Shown: one piece after another, positions 55,236 to 64,000 of the stretch
How the letters are laid out: the number at the start of each line of letters is the position of its first letter
Position numbering within the stretch: position 1 is the stretch's first letter
Source: Aliikangiella coralliicola
Lineage (GTDB): Bacteria; Pseudomonadota; Gammaproteobacteria; Enterobacterales; Kangiellaceae
Assembly (NCBI RefSeq): GCF_007004725.1
Contig: NZ_ML660161.1
Coordinates: forward strand, 483,122 to 547,121
DNA: 64,000 bases
Reading direction: 5' to 3'
Program-made: the position numbers and the translations under genes
The notes under the pieces: generated by a model
What the model saw: only the letters and a program-made list of their open reading frames with translations
The model's database searches: none
What the model was told of the DNA's origin: nothing

Positions 55236-56777
55236 ATGATTAAAAGCATTGTTATTGTTGGCGGTGGAACTGCAGGTTGGATAACGGCAAATCACTTGGC
55301 GGTCGCGTTAGGTGGTGCTGGAAAATCTTCGGTGCAAATTACACTTTTAGAGTCTCCCGATATTCCAACGGTTGGGGTGGGAGAAGGCACAGTTCCGGCA
55401 ATGCGCAACACGCTAGCCCATTTTGGTATACGAGAAACTGACTTTTTGCGCGAGTGTGATGCAACATTCAAACAAAGCATTAAGTTCGTTGATTGGGTAC
55501 ATAATCCTGGTGCTAGCGTGAATAATTTTTATCACCACGTATTTGATTATCCGGCTATTTACCCATTAAATACGGTTCCATATTGGCTTCTTGAGCCCAA
55601 TAATTTGAAGTTTGCTGATGCGGTTTCATTACAAGGTAAAGTTTGCGACGCAGGGTTAGCGCCCAAGATGATTACTCATCCTGAGTTTCAAGGGGTTACA
55701 GAGTATGCCTATCACCTGGATGCAGGTAAGTTTTCACAATTGCTGGCAAACAACGCAGTTAACAAGCTTGGTGTAAAACATGTTAAAGCGAATTTAACTG
55801 ACGTTGATATCGATGAAAGCGGTGACATTCAGTTTGTTAAAACAGACAGAGCTGGTGATTTGAAGGGAGATCTTTTTGTTGATTGTAGCGGCTTTAATGC
55901 ACTCTTGATTGACAAGAAATATAAGGTTAAATTTATTGATCAAAGCCAACATTTATTTGTCGACACGGCTTTAGCAATGCAAGTTCCCTATCAAAATCCT
56001 GATGATCCTATTGCCTCTCACACTATTGCGACGGCGAAACAATCTGGGTGGATTTGGGATATTGGTCTATCGAGTCGGCGTGGTGTTGGTTACGTATACT
56101 CTAGTCAATATACCGATGATACGAGTGCTGAAGAGACCTTGAGAAATTATGTCGGTGGTGCTGCTTCCGAATTACAATGCCGTAAAATATCCATGAAAAT
56201 AGGTTATCGCGAAAAATTCTGGGTGAATAATTGCGTGAGCATCGGATTGTCACAAGGCTTTGTAGAACCGCTTGAAGCAACCGGACTATTATTATTTGAC
56301 GCCGCAGCAAAAATGTTGGCTGAGTTGCTACCAGGTCACAAACAAGATATGGCTAAAACGTCCAGGTTATTTAATCAAAGATCCACTTACACCTGGAAAC
56401 GAGTTATTGATTTTATCAAGATGCACTATTATTTATCTCAGAGAGATGACTCAGAATTTTGGATCGATAATCGTAAAGCAAGTTCTGCACCGCAGTCATT
56501 ACTTGAGGCGTTGGATTTATGGCATAATCGACCTCCAAGTGAATATGATTTTTTCTCACGGTTTGAGGCATTTAACTTAGATAATTATCTGTATGTACTT
56601 TACGGTATGGAATTTCAAACTAATATGAGCGGAATTGCCGGGCGCTATACTCAAGCTGAAAAAAGCCAAGAGTTTTACCGGCGATTTAGCCAACAATTTG
56701 ACGAGTTAAAAACGCAATTGGAACCTAATCGAAAATTGCTCGGTCGAATCAAAAAGTATGGATTGCAAACTTGTTAA
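55236..56777 (+). CDS. Flavin-dependent tryptophan halogenase-like protein 2
   Basis: This 513-residue paralogue begins MIKSIVIVGGGTAGW. Catalytic-type Lys79 is in DATFKQS and the second motif is W272-I-W274-D-I-G. The halide-site region is E344-P-L-E347-A-T-G, the most PrnA-like of the four, keeping Thr-Gly. The ATG at 55236 is preferred over the longer GTG frame at 55203, because the FAD motif then sits at the usual position and the gene starts 10 bp after the SapC stop. Third partner of module 1. Confidence 0.82.
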   Translation: MIKSIVIVGGGTAGWITANHLAVALGGAGKSSVQITLLESPDIPTVGVGEGTVPAMRNTLAHFGIRETDFLRECDATFKQSIKFVDWVHNPGASVNNFYHHVFDYPAIYPLNTVPYWLLEPNNLKFADAVSLQGKVCDAGLAPKMITHPEFQGVTEYAYHLDAGKFSQLLANNAVNKLGVKHVKANLTDVDIDESGDIQFVKTDRAGDLKGDLFVDCSGFNALLIDKKYKVKFIDQSQHLFVDTALAMQVPYQNPDDPIASHTIATAKQSGWIWDIGLSSRRGVGYVYSSQYTDDTSAEETLRNYVGGAASELQCRKISMKIGYREKFWVNNCVSIGLSQGFVEPLEATGLLLFDAAAKMLAELLPGHKQDMAKTSRLFNQRSTYTWKRVIDFIKMHYYLSQRDDSEFWIDNRKASSAPQSLLEALDLWHNRPPSEYDFFSRFEAFNLDNYLYVLYGMEFQTNMSGIAGRYTQAEKSQEFYRRFSQQFDELKTQLEPNRKLLGRIKKYGLQTC

Positions 56778-57248
56778 TAAACAAAATAGTGATTGCATAT
56801 CATTTATTTTTTGCTACGTAAAAAAATTATCCGAAGTTAATATTAAGCTATTTGAGCACAATTCTTTTCGTACTTCTTAACACTTAATCTATTTGGAAAT
56901 TTCAGCTAACCTTCTTAGTTTTAGTATCTAAAAATATCTAGAAAAAGTTATAAAAATCGGCGCTCACTAGAAAATTTTGTTACTTACAATAAGAAAATTG
57001 GACTATTTATAATAGTTTTACGCGTGTTAAAAAATCTCAAAAAAGTAATACGCAATAAGTGACTTTAATTTAGTGATAATTTAATGGAGTAATTATTGCT
57101 GAGCTCACATTAAATATCTTATGTAACTTCATGAAAATTAAGTTTTTATCCGAACAAATCTCATTATTCAAAATTAAAAAATGTGAAGTGATTAAAAAAA
57201 ATTACATTCAAATAGCGAACCTTTTTTCGACGAAATTTTTCACTAGCA

Positions 57249-57277
57249 ATCAAATTAAAATCAGTGTATGGTTTATA
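57249..57277 (+). promoter_or_regulatory. Promoter of second TonB receptor gene
   Basis: ATCAAA (57249-57254) and TTTATA (57272-57277) have 17-bp spacing, and the operator core TGACA starts 11 bp after. This is the same geometry as at 49871-49910. Confidence 0.55.
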
Positions 57278-57285
57278 TTCAAATG

Positions 57286-57303
57286 ATTGACAGCGTTGTC
57301 AAT
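57286..57303. promoter_or_regulatory. NagR-type LacI-family operator upstream of second TonB receptor
   Basis: An 18-bp dyad ATTGACAGC|GTTGTCAAT with one central mismatch, centred at 57294/57295, just downstream of the promoter pair. Same core as the operator at 49907. Confidence 0.8.
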
Positions 57304-57480
57304 TGAGTCTAGAAAAATAAAAATTATCGAATTGAGATAATTTGAATTGAGACGAACTCGAAACATAGTTTTTTGGGAACTTTGTGTTTGAATTTGTAGC
57401 AGTTGTGTCTATGCTTGTTCCTAATTAAGAGCTGATGTTATAAGCCTCAATATAGAAAAACATTTTGAAGGGGAAATAGG

Positions 57481-60123
57481 ATGTCATCTTGTCAATTTAA
57501 GAAAAGGCTATTGGTAAGTAGCATTGCGATGGCTTTGAGCGGTAGCTTCGCCACATCTTTACTTGCTGCTGAAGCAGAGCAATCTCAACAAGACTCGGAT
57601 GATTCGGAAGAAGAAACCGTCATTGTTATCACCGGAATTCGCGACAGTTTAAAAGCAAATTTATCTCAAAAAAGACATGCGAATTCTGTCATAGAAGCCA
57701 TAACAGCAGAAGACATCGGAAAGTTTCCTGATAAAAACTTGGCCGAGTCGTTACAGCGTGTTCCTGGGGTTACTATTAACCGTGGTTTTGCAGGTGAAGG
57801 TAACGAAGTTACCATTCGTGGTGTTGACCCTCAGCTTACCCAAACGCTGGTTAATGGACAGTTTGTTGCGTCAACTAGCTGGTTTTCCCTCGCTTTCAAC
57901 CGGCGAAGTTTTAACATGGATTTAATGCCATCGGAAATAGTTTCTGGCATTGAAGTACATAAATCCCCAACCGCTTCACTTGATGAAGGTGGTGTGGGCG
58001 GTACAGTTATTTTAAAAACTCGCAAGCCTTTAGAGATAGAAGCCAATAAGTTTTTTGCTTCAGCAGAAGTAATGAAAAACTCATTTGAAAGCGATACCGC
58101 GCCAACAGTGAATGGTATGTACAGCTGGAAGAATGAACAAGATAATTTTGGTATTTTGGCAGCATACTCGCGAGCCGAAACAATTGGTTTTGGAAATAAG
58201 GCAGAGAACTACTGGGAAGAAGCCTGGTCGGCTTCCGGGATTTCTCAATTTCGCCAGGAACGAGTTCGAGACACCTTTGATATTAATGTGCAGTATGCAG
58301 TTAATGAGCGTTTGAGTTTTGATTTACACTATTTTGAGAGCACCTTAGAAGCCGATAACACCAATCAAAACTTTTTGCTTTTTGGCGGCTGTTGTAGTCC
58401 TACTGGTGGGTTATCAACTTTCGCTGCTGGCTCTAGCTCTACGGTTTCTCCGACGACTGGAATACCAATGGCGGGTACACTGATTGGCGGTGGTAGCAAT
58501 TGGGTGCTAGCGCAAGATGTTAATAGTCGACGTCCAGAGCTGAAAAGTGATTTGGTAGATTTCACTGTTGATTATGAAGGAGACTCATATAAATTTCATG
58601 GGTCTGTCGGCTCAACAACAGCGTCAGGTGGTAATGGTGGAAATGTTAATTCCCTTTGGGGCATTACCGGGACTGACACACGTTGGTTAGGTAATGGGGG
58701 AAATGTCAGTGTCGACTTTGATATGACTTTAGCATCAGGGATGTTTGTTAATGTGAATGGCTTAGATCTCAACGACCCAAATTGGCAGGGAAACCTTGCT
58801 GCGTCACTCTCCGAAACTACCTTATATGATGAAGAAGACTGGCTACAGGTAGACCTTGAATTTGATATGGAGTGGGAGGTCGTTGAAACAATTAAGGTTG
58901 GGATGAAAGCTCGTGACCACAAGTTTGGTAAGTCTCAGACCAATTTTACTGTTGATACGAACGCTATTTTGGGGGCTAACTCGACGCTAGGTAGTTCCGG
59001 TTTTTACAGTGGCGGGATTAACGTTTCTGGCGTAATGGCCAGTGGTTCCGATATGGTTATTGCCGGTGTTGGTTCAGGGTTTGATTCTGCTGTCAGGTCG
59101 AATATAACAGGGGCAACTCCGCTTTATGCTGCCTTCGGTGATGTTGAAGAGGAGATCAGTGCATTTTATGTTCAGGCCGATTTTGCCGGTGACTATTACC
59201 GCGGAAACTTTGGCATTCGCTATGTAGAAACAGACGTGACGGGATCGACTTTCGCTGATGGAAATGATCCAACTTCTCGATTCAGCCGTACATCGAATTA
59301 TTCCGATGTATTGCCAAGTTTTAACTTGGCCTATGATTTAGCTGAAGACACTATTTTAAGATTTTCTGCCGCGGAAGTGATGAGCCGTCCAGCGTATGGA
59401 ACGCTCAATCCCGCTCTAGGTGGTATCAACCCCACCAGTAATGTTGCCTCGTCAGGAAACGTTGCAATTGACCCATTCCGTGCCAATCAATTTGACGCGG
59501 GAATTGAGTGGTATTTCGGCGATAACAATTTTATTGGCGCCGCGATATTTTATAAAGATATAGAGTCATTTGTGACCAGCGGAACGATTCAAGATTTAGT
59601 TTTTGAGCCGAATGGTGATCAAGGCGCACCTAATGATCTAGAGCTTTATACGTTAACAGTTCCAATTCAAGGAAAGGGCGGACATGTACAGGGAATCGAG
59701 TTAAATTATCAACAGTTGTTTGGCAACTTTGGCTTTATTGGGAATGTGACCATTTCTGATAGTGAAGGTGAAACAGATGACGGTAGTAAATTTGATTTAC
59801 CGGGTAATTCTGAACTTTCCTATAACTTAACTGGGTTTTACCAGGTAGACGACTTCGAAGCACGGCTGACTTATACTTTCCGTGATGAATATCTGGCTGA
59901 AGGTACAGCAATATCGGGTTCTTTGGATGTATTCGAAGAGCAAGGATATCTCGATGGCGGCGTAACCTGGCATGTTAATGACTATCTTGACTTGAGTTTG
60001 GAAGGTATTAATTTACTCGAAGAAACCACAATTCAGAGACATGGAACAGGAACGCTTGGAACTAATCGGGTGACAACCGAAAATGGCGCTCGTTACTATA
60101 TAAAAGCAGCAATACGCTTTTAA
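57481..60123 (+). CDS. TonB-dependent receptor, second copy
   Basis: This 880-residue outer-membrane receptor has a signal peptide ending TSLLAAEAEQ, an acidic TonB-box-like stretch (EEETVIVITGIRDSLK), a plug (about 60-175, with LAESLQRVPGVTI and GGVGGTVILKT) and a barrel ending in YYIKAAIRF. It is clearly a paralogue of the receptor at 50-52.7 kb but divergent in the barrel, so its ligand may differ. It begins module 2, with halogenase-like and SapC-like genes in the same order. Confidence 0.9.
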   Translation: MSSCQFKKRLLVSSIAMALSGSFATSLLAAEAEQSQQDSDDSEEETVIVITGIRDSLKANLSQKRHANSVIEAITAEDIGKFPDKNLAESLQRVPGVTINRGFAGEGNEVTIRGVDPQLTQTLVNGQFVASTSWFSLAFNRRSFNMDLMPSEIVSGIEVHKSPTASLDEGGVGGTVILKTRKPLEIEANKFFASAEVMKNSFESDTAPTVNGMYSWKNEQDNFGILAAYSRAETIGFGNKAENYWEEAWSASGISQFRQERVRDTFDINVQYAVNERLSFDLHYFESTLEADNTNQNFLLFGGCCSPTGGLSTFAAGSSSTVSPTTGIPMAGTLIGGGSNWVLAQDVNSRRPELKSDLVDFTVDYEGDSYKFHGSVGSTTASGGNGGNVNSLWGITGTDTRWLGNGGNVSVDFDMTLASGMFVNVNGLDLNDPNWQGNLAASLSETTLYDEEDWLQVDLEFDMEWEVVETIKVGMKARDHKFGKSQTNFTVDTNAILGANSTLGSSGFYSGGINVSGVMASGSDMVIAGVGSGFDSAVRSNITGATPLYAAFGDVEEEISAFYVQADFAGDYYRGNFGIRYVETDVTGSTFADGNDPTSRFSRTSNYSDVLPSFNLAYDLAEDTILRFSAAEVMSRPAYGTLNPALGGINPTSNVASSGNVAIDPFRANQFDAGIEWYFGDNNFIGAAIFYKDIESFVTSGTIQDLVFEPNGDQGAPNDLELYTLTVPIQGKGGHVQGIELNYQQLFGNFGFIGNVTISDSEGETDDGSKFDLPGNSELSYNLTGFYQVDDFEARLTYTFRDEYLAEGTAISGSLDVFEEQGYLDGGVTWHVNDYLDLSLEGINLLEETTIQRHGTGTLGTNRVTTENGARYYIKAAIRF

Positions 60124-60133
60124 CCTGCTTATT

Positions 60134-60159
60134 AAGGCCGGAAAATTCTGGCCTTTTTT
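60134..60159 (+). terminator. Rho-independent terminator
   Basis: A 10-bp stem (60134-60143 with 60146-60155) and a T run follow the receptor stop. As in module 1, a terminator sits between the receptor and the halogenase-like gene. Confidence 0.85.
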
Positions 60160-60477
60160 AACTCTTCAAATATTACCTGCTATCAATATTGGGTTATTTT
60201 TTGCCGCCCTTTATTTGTTGTAAAAGTCGTTAGTTCTCGAAACAATAACCTGCAAAATGATTCTCCATATTGTAAATGAATTTGATTGTATTCGAAGCTC
60301 TTGATACCTTAATCAACGGACGCTATTAAGTTTAAATGTTTCTTGATAATTAGAATAAATTAATAAATTGACACGTCTGGCTACTCATTAATAACTTAAC
60401 GGTGTGATCAATATTTAAATTGGGTGAGCTCAGAAAAGACTAATATTATTAACAATAATAAACATGAATGACACTTG
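60160..60477. other. Intergenic region before halogenase-like gene 3
   Basis: This 318-bp AT-rich stretch should contain the promoter for the downstream genes. No operator palindrome like those before the receptors was seen, and no strong ribosome binding site. Confidence 0.35.
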
Positions 60478-62061
60478 ATGAAAAAAGTTAATAAAGTACT
60501 TATTGTTGGCGGCGGAACGGCGGGATGGATAACGGCTGCAAAGTTAGCAAAAAACTTGCAAGCTGATTCTTCCGATGGCGTAGAGGTTACTTTAGTCGAA
60601 TCTCCAGATATTCCAACCATTGGCGTCGGCGAAGGCACCTGGCCGACGATGCGTAAGACGCTACTTGAACTTGGTATTAATGAAGGTGAGTTTATGGCTT
60701 ATTGCCAGGCTACTTTCAAACAGGGGACAAAGTTTGTCAATTGGAAAAAAGAACCTGGAGATAAGGCGGCTCACACTTATTATCATATGTTCAGTTCTAT
60801 TTTCGATCCGTCCGATTTCAATTTAGCGCCATACTGGTTAGCTGGAATAGCCGGAGAAAATACAACATTTGCCACTGCGGTCAGTGCCCAGGGGAATACT
60901 TGCGATTTGGGATGTGCTCCCAAGAAAATTACTGATCGTCCTTTTGACGGTGTGCTTAGCTATGCCTATCACCTCGATGCGGGAAAGTTTGCGGAGTTTT
61001 TAACGCAATTTGCCACGGAGAAGTTAGGTGTTAAGTTAATTAAAGCGAATGCTACGCAGGTCCACTTAACCGAAAACGGTGACATTAAAGGGATCTCAGT
61101 TGACCGAAACGAACAAGGGGAAAGAGAGTCTTCTGAGAACATGGTTTTAGAAGCCGATCTTTTTGTTGATTGTACTGGTTTTCGTAGCCTTTTATTGGGG
61201 GAATCATTGAATGTCTCGTTTAAAAGTGTTGCAGACACCTTACTAACTGATACTGCGATTGCCATTCAAGTTCCTTACGAATCAGAAGATGCACCTATTC
61301 CCTGCCAAACCAATTCGATTGCACAAGAATCTGGTTGGATTTGGGATATCTCACTATTTAATCGTAGGGGGACTGGTCATGTTTTCTCATCTAATCATAT
61401 GCACCCTGATGAAGCTGAATCTGTTTTAAGAAAACACATTGGTCCCGTTGCTAAAGAGTTAGAATCTCGGACCATCAAAATGAATATTGGTTATCGAGAA
61501 AAGTTTTGGGAGAAAAACTGTGTTGCCGTTGGTTTATCTGCTGCCTTTGTAGAACCTCTTGAAGCTTCAGCGATTTTCCTTATTGAAGCTGCGGGCAATA
61601 TGTTAGTTGATATGTTTCCGAAAACGCGCGATGCAATGGACTATGCGGCCCAAAGGTATAACCAGTCTTTTCTATATCGATGGGAAAAAACAATCGAGTT
61701 TATAAAGCTCCATTACTATCTATCACAAAGAGAATCTAAATTTTGGCAAGACAACAAAGCTGACGAAACTGTACCTGAGGTTTTGCGAGAAAGAGTCGCA
61801 CATTGGAGAACGCATCCGGTCAGTAAATATGAATTTGATAATGTGTTTGAGCCTTTCCCTCATGAAAGTTACCAATATGTTATTTATGGCATGGGTATTC
61901 ACGAAAATGGTCGGTTTTCACGACAGCACTTATCGGATCAAAACAAAGCCATGGAGTATTTTAAGCGAGTTCGACAGGCGACAGAACTCATTAACAAAGA
62001 TTTACCACAACACAGGGAACTACTGAAAAAAGCCTATCAGTATGGTTTTCAAACTCTGTGA
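60478..62061 (+). CDS. Flavin-dependent tryptophan halogenase-like protein 3
   Basis: This 527-residue paralogue begins MKKVNKVLIVGGGTAGW. Lys81 is in QATFKQG, the second motif is W287-I-W289-D-I-S, and the halide region is E359-P-L-E362-A-S-A, lacking both Thr and Gly of PrnA. A TTG just before the ATG is a weaker start. First halogenase-like gene of module 2, 354 bp after the receptor stop. Substrate unknown. Confidence 0.82.
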   Translation: MKKVNKVLIVGGGTAGWITAAKLAKNLQADSSDGVEVTLVESPDIPTIGVGEGTWPTMRKTLLELGINEGEFMAYCQATFKQGTKFVNWKKEPGDKAAHTYYHMFSSIFDPSDFNLAPYWLAGIAGENTTFATAVSAQGNTCDLGCAPKKITDRPFDGVLSYAYHLDAGKFAEFLTQFATEKLGVKLIKANATQVHLTENGDIKGISVDRNEQGERESSENMVLEADLFVDCTGFRSLLLGESLNVSFKSVADTLLTDTAIAIQVPYESEDAPIPCQTNSIAQESGWIWDISLFNRRGTGHVFSSNHMHPDEAESVLRKHIGPVAKELESRTIKMNIGYREKFWEKNCVAVGLSAAFVEPLEASAIFLIEAAGNMLVDMFPKTRDAMDYAAQRYNQSFLYRWEKTIEFIKLHYYLSQRESKFWQDNKADETVPEVLRERVAHWRTHPVSKYEFDNVFEPFPHESYQYVIYGMGIHENGRFSRQHLSDQNKAMEYFKRVRQATELINKDLPQHRELLKKAYQYGFQTL

Positions 62062-62135
62062 TTAGCAGCTATGCACCTAATTTGTACGAGGGATACTGCT
62101 TAGCGATTATATTAAATATAAAAGAGTGATTTTCT

Positions 62136-62843
62136 ATGACAAAGTTTGTTCCTATCAACAAAGATACTCATAAGAATATTAGAGTAAAGCAGGATTTAAG
62201 TTTTACTCACGCGAAAAACAGCCACGTTTGTCCTTTGAATGTTCATGAATATATTGTGGCCTGTCATGAGTACCCAATTTTATTCGCTAAAGATTCGGAT
62301 ACTGGGCAATTTCGCTCGATTGTATTATTGGGTTTAAAACCGAAGCAAAATCTTTTTTATCATGAGCAAGGGTGGCGAAGTCGCTATGTCCCTGAATCGC
62401 TAAGAGCTTATCCGTTTTTACTAAGTCCTGACGAAAATAATCCGGATCAGGGCATTCTTTGTATGGACGAAGATTCTGATTTAGTGGGAGTCGATACTGG
62501 CACAGCATTATTTAACGAAGATGCTTCTCAAACGAAATATACAAACGACACTGGCGACTTTTTAGCGGCTTATAATTCTAAGTTACAGATAACTCAAAAC
62601 GTCATTCAGTGTTTGTTAGACAATTCTCTTTTGGTCGCGCGTACATTGGAATTAGAATTGCCGCAGGAAGGTGGTTATAACCTTTCGGGTCTCTATGTTA
62701 TCGACGAAGAAAAGCTCAATGAACTCTCTGACGAAAAGTTTCTCGATCTGAAAAACAAAGGGTATTTGCCACTAATTTACGCAGTTTTACTGTCAATGTC
62801 ACGGATTGATAAGTTAATTAACTTGTCATCTCAATCAAATTAA
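62136..62843 (+). CDS. SapC-like protein, second copy
   Basis: This 235-residue homologue of the SapC-like protein in module 1 has the shared blocks LNVHEYIVACHEYPILFAKDSDTG, LLGLKPKQNLFY, ALFNED and LNELSDEKFLDLKNKGYLPLIY. It has no signal peptide or membrane helix, so it probably stays in the cytoplasm. It lies between two halogenase-like genes, just as its paralogue does. Confidence 0.78.
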   Translation: MTKFVPINKDTHKNIRVKQDLSFTHAKNSHVCPLNVHEYIVACHEYPILFAKDSDTGQFRSIVLLGLKPKQNLFYHEQGWRSRYVPESLRAYPFLLSPDENNPDQGILCMDEDSDLVGVDTGTALFNEDASQTKYTNDTGDFLAAYNSKLQITQNVIQCLLDNSLLVARTLELELPQEGGYNLSGLYVIDEEKLNELSDEKFLDLKNKGYLPLIYAVLLSMSRIDKLINLSSQSN

Positions 62844-62905
62844 ATTAGTTGTTTTTCTTTAAATTTCTATGAAAGCTAGTCAGATTTAAAAAATGGGTGA
62901 AAGTA

Positions 62906-64000
62906 ATGACTGAATCTATTGATCGAGTGTTAGTTGTCGGCGGCGGAACTGCCGGTTGGCTAAGCGCCGCTATATTGGCTCGTTCATTCAACAGCCATTT
63001 GCCCGGCGCAGTAAAAGTGACCTTGGTTGAGTCACCTGATATTCCTATTTTAGGTGTTGGAGAGGGTACCTGGCCGACGATTCGAGCGACATTAAAGAAA
63101 ATTGGAGTTGATGAAAGTGAGTTTATGAAAGAGTGCGACGCCACTTTTAAACAGGGATCTGAATTTGTTAATTGGATGGCGACTGATGATTATACTACTC
63201 ACCGATATTTTCATCCTTTAAGTGCTGTTTTTCACTCTGCTTATGATTTTAGCCTGGCCCCTTACTGGTTATCTGGTAGTGCAAACGATTTACCTTATGA
63301 TATTGCTGTTGCCAGTCAGACTGCGATTTGCAAAATGGGTCTTGCACCGAAAAAGATAACAACGCCTGCGTATGAAGCAATTCAGAATTATTCTTATCAC
63401 TTAAATGCGAATAAGTTTGCCGCTTTTTTAACGCGTCATTGTGTTGAAAAGTTAGGTGTTGAACATTTGGTCGCTAATGTAACGGATGTTGAGCTAGATG
63501 AAGCAGGGTTTATCCGGGCAGTAAATACAGATAATCATACTATCGAAAGTATTAGCGCAGATTTTTTTGTTGATTGCACTGGAGGACGTTCAATTTTACT
63601 AGGCGGTGCCTTAGGGGTTCCCTGGAAAAAAATTGACGATGTAATTTTTAACGACACAGCATTAGCGATGCAGGTTCCCTACCAAACTTCAGATGCTCCA
63701 ATTGCAACCCATACAATAGCGACAGCACATGACGCCGGTTGGACTTGGGATATTGGATTAAGTAATCGTCGTGGAGTCGGCTATGTTTATTCCAGCCAGC
63801 ATACCACTGACGAGAAAGCTGAAGAGACTTTGCGTCGTTATGTTGGAGAAAGTGCCGACCAGCTCGAAGCTAGAAAAATTAAACTTAATTTGGGTTATCG
63901 AACTCAATTTTGGAAAAGTAATTGCCTGGCTTTGGGAATGTCTGCTGCTTTCATTGAGCCACTAGAGGCGTCTGCTATTTTTTTGATTGATGCTGGGGCA
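62906..64000 (+). CDS. Flavin-dependent tryptophan halogenase-like protein 4, 3' end outside window
   Basis: The frame is open from the ATG at 62906 to the window end (365 codons), so only the C-terminal part is missing. It begins MTESIDRVLVVGGGTAGW, with Lys82 in DATFKQG, the second motif W279-T-W281-D-I-G, and halide region E351-P-L-E354-A-S-A. It completes module 2 (receptor, halogenase-like, SapC-like, halogenase-like). The region before it is 62 bp after the SapC-like stop. Confidence 0.82.
   Translation, partial: MTESIDRVLVVGGGTAGWLSAAILARSFNSHLPGAVKVTLVESPDIPILGVGEGTWPTIRATLKKIGVDESEFMKECDATFKQGSEFVNWMATDDYTTHRYFHPLSAVFHSAYDFSLAPYWLSGSANDLPYDIAVASQTAICKMGLAPKKITTPAYEAIQNYSYHLNANKFAAFLTRHCVEKLGVEHLVANVTDVELDEAGFIRAVNTDNHTIESISADFFVDCTGGRSILLGGALGVPWKKIDDVIFNDTALAMQVPYQTSDAPIATHTIATAHDAGWTWDIGLSNRRGVGYVYSSQHTTDEKAEETLRRYVGESADQLEARKIKLNLGYRTQFWKSNCLALGMSAAFIEPLEASAIFLIDAGA

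Larger units (their letters stand above)
56778..57480. other. Long AT-rich intergenic region with promoter and operator
   Basis: This 703-bp region precedes the second TonB receptor. It includes the promoter pair at 57249-57277, the NagR-type operator at 57286-57303, and the ribosome binding site GGGGAAAT before 57481. No ORF of note; the upstream 450 bp show nothing recognised. Confidence 0.5.

Noticed and set aside
1-64000. tRNA, rRNA, insertion sequence or prophage
   Set aside because: No cloverleaf, rRNA stretch, transposase or phage gene was recognised on either strand.

Overview
The window looks like chromosomal DNA of a marine, chitin- or GlcNAc-using gammaproteobacterium. Support for this comes from moderately AT-rich DNA, a GlcNAc pathway with NagB-II, NagX and a sodium symporter as in Alteromonadales-type bacteria, large TonB-dependent receptors with flavin halogenase-like and SapC-like partners, and many lipoproteins with Gly-rich lipobox tails. 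A Kangiella/Aliikangiella-like or Alteromonadales-like source is plausible, but only the class is well supported. I saw no tRNA, rRNA, CRISPR array, insertion sequence or phage gene.

Layout. (1) 1-7.7 kb: three tandem paralogues (the first cut by the window edge) of surface lipoproteins with Cys-rich InlB-type repeats and a parallel beta-helix. CRP-like sites precede the two complete copies. (2) 7.8-11.1 kb, minus strand: a HAD-UbiA fusion, a small SMR/EamA-like membrane protein and a GT39-type glycosyltransferase, which together suggest synthesis, flipping and transfer of a polyprenyl-phosphate sugar. (3) 11.3-15.3 kb, minus strand: asparagine synthase, a glycosyltransferase and a secreted SdiA-regulated-type propeller. 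(4) 15.8-20.2 kb: two lipoproteins carrying the same InlB-type repeats, this time fused to the SdiA-regulated-type propeller.

(5) 20.3-37.6 kb: a biosynthetic cluster. It holds a kinase-like protein, a single-module NRPS (C-A-T, adenylation code close to glycine), two alpha/beta hydrolases lacking a nucleophilic serine, a carbamoyltransferase, GNAT/FemAB-like proteins, a second asparagine synthase, an acyl carrier protein, an AMP-dependent ligase, a NadE-like ATP-pyrophosphatase, a VOC protein and an acyltransferase-3. Several parts resemble accessory genes of exosortase-A/exopolysaccharide loci, but no exosortase or PEP-CTERM gene is present. (6) 37.7-39.9 kb: phoB-phoR behind a clear Pho box.

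(7) 40-64 kb: a GlcNAc/chitooligosaccharide regulon. It contains a GH20 hexosaminidase, nagK, nagB-II, nagA, a sodium:solute symporter and nagX. Two copies of a four-gene module follow: TonB receptor, halogenase-like protein, SapC-like protein, halogenase-like protein (the last one cut by the window end). Near-identical 16-22 bp palindromes (TGACA-N6-TGTCA core) stand before the GH20 gene, before nagK and before both receptors. They tie the halogenase modules to sugar control, most likely by a LacI-type NagR encoded elsewhere.

The strongest candidates for something undescribed are the duplicated halogenase-SapC modules inside the GlcNAc regulon, the operator-plus-terminator arrangement ahead of the hexosaminidase, and the NRPS/carbamoyltransferase/double-AsnB cluster.
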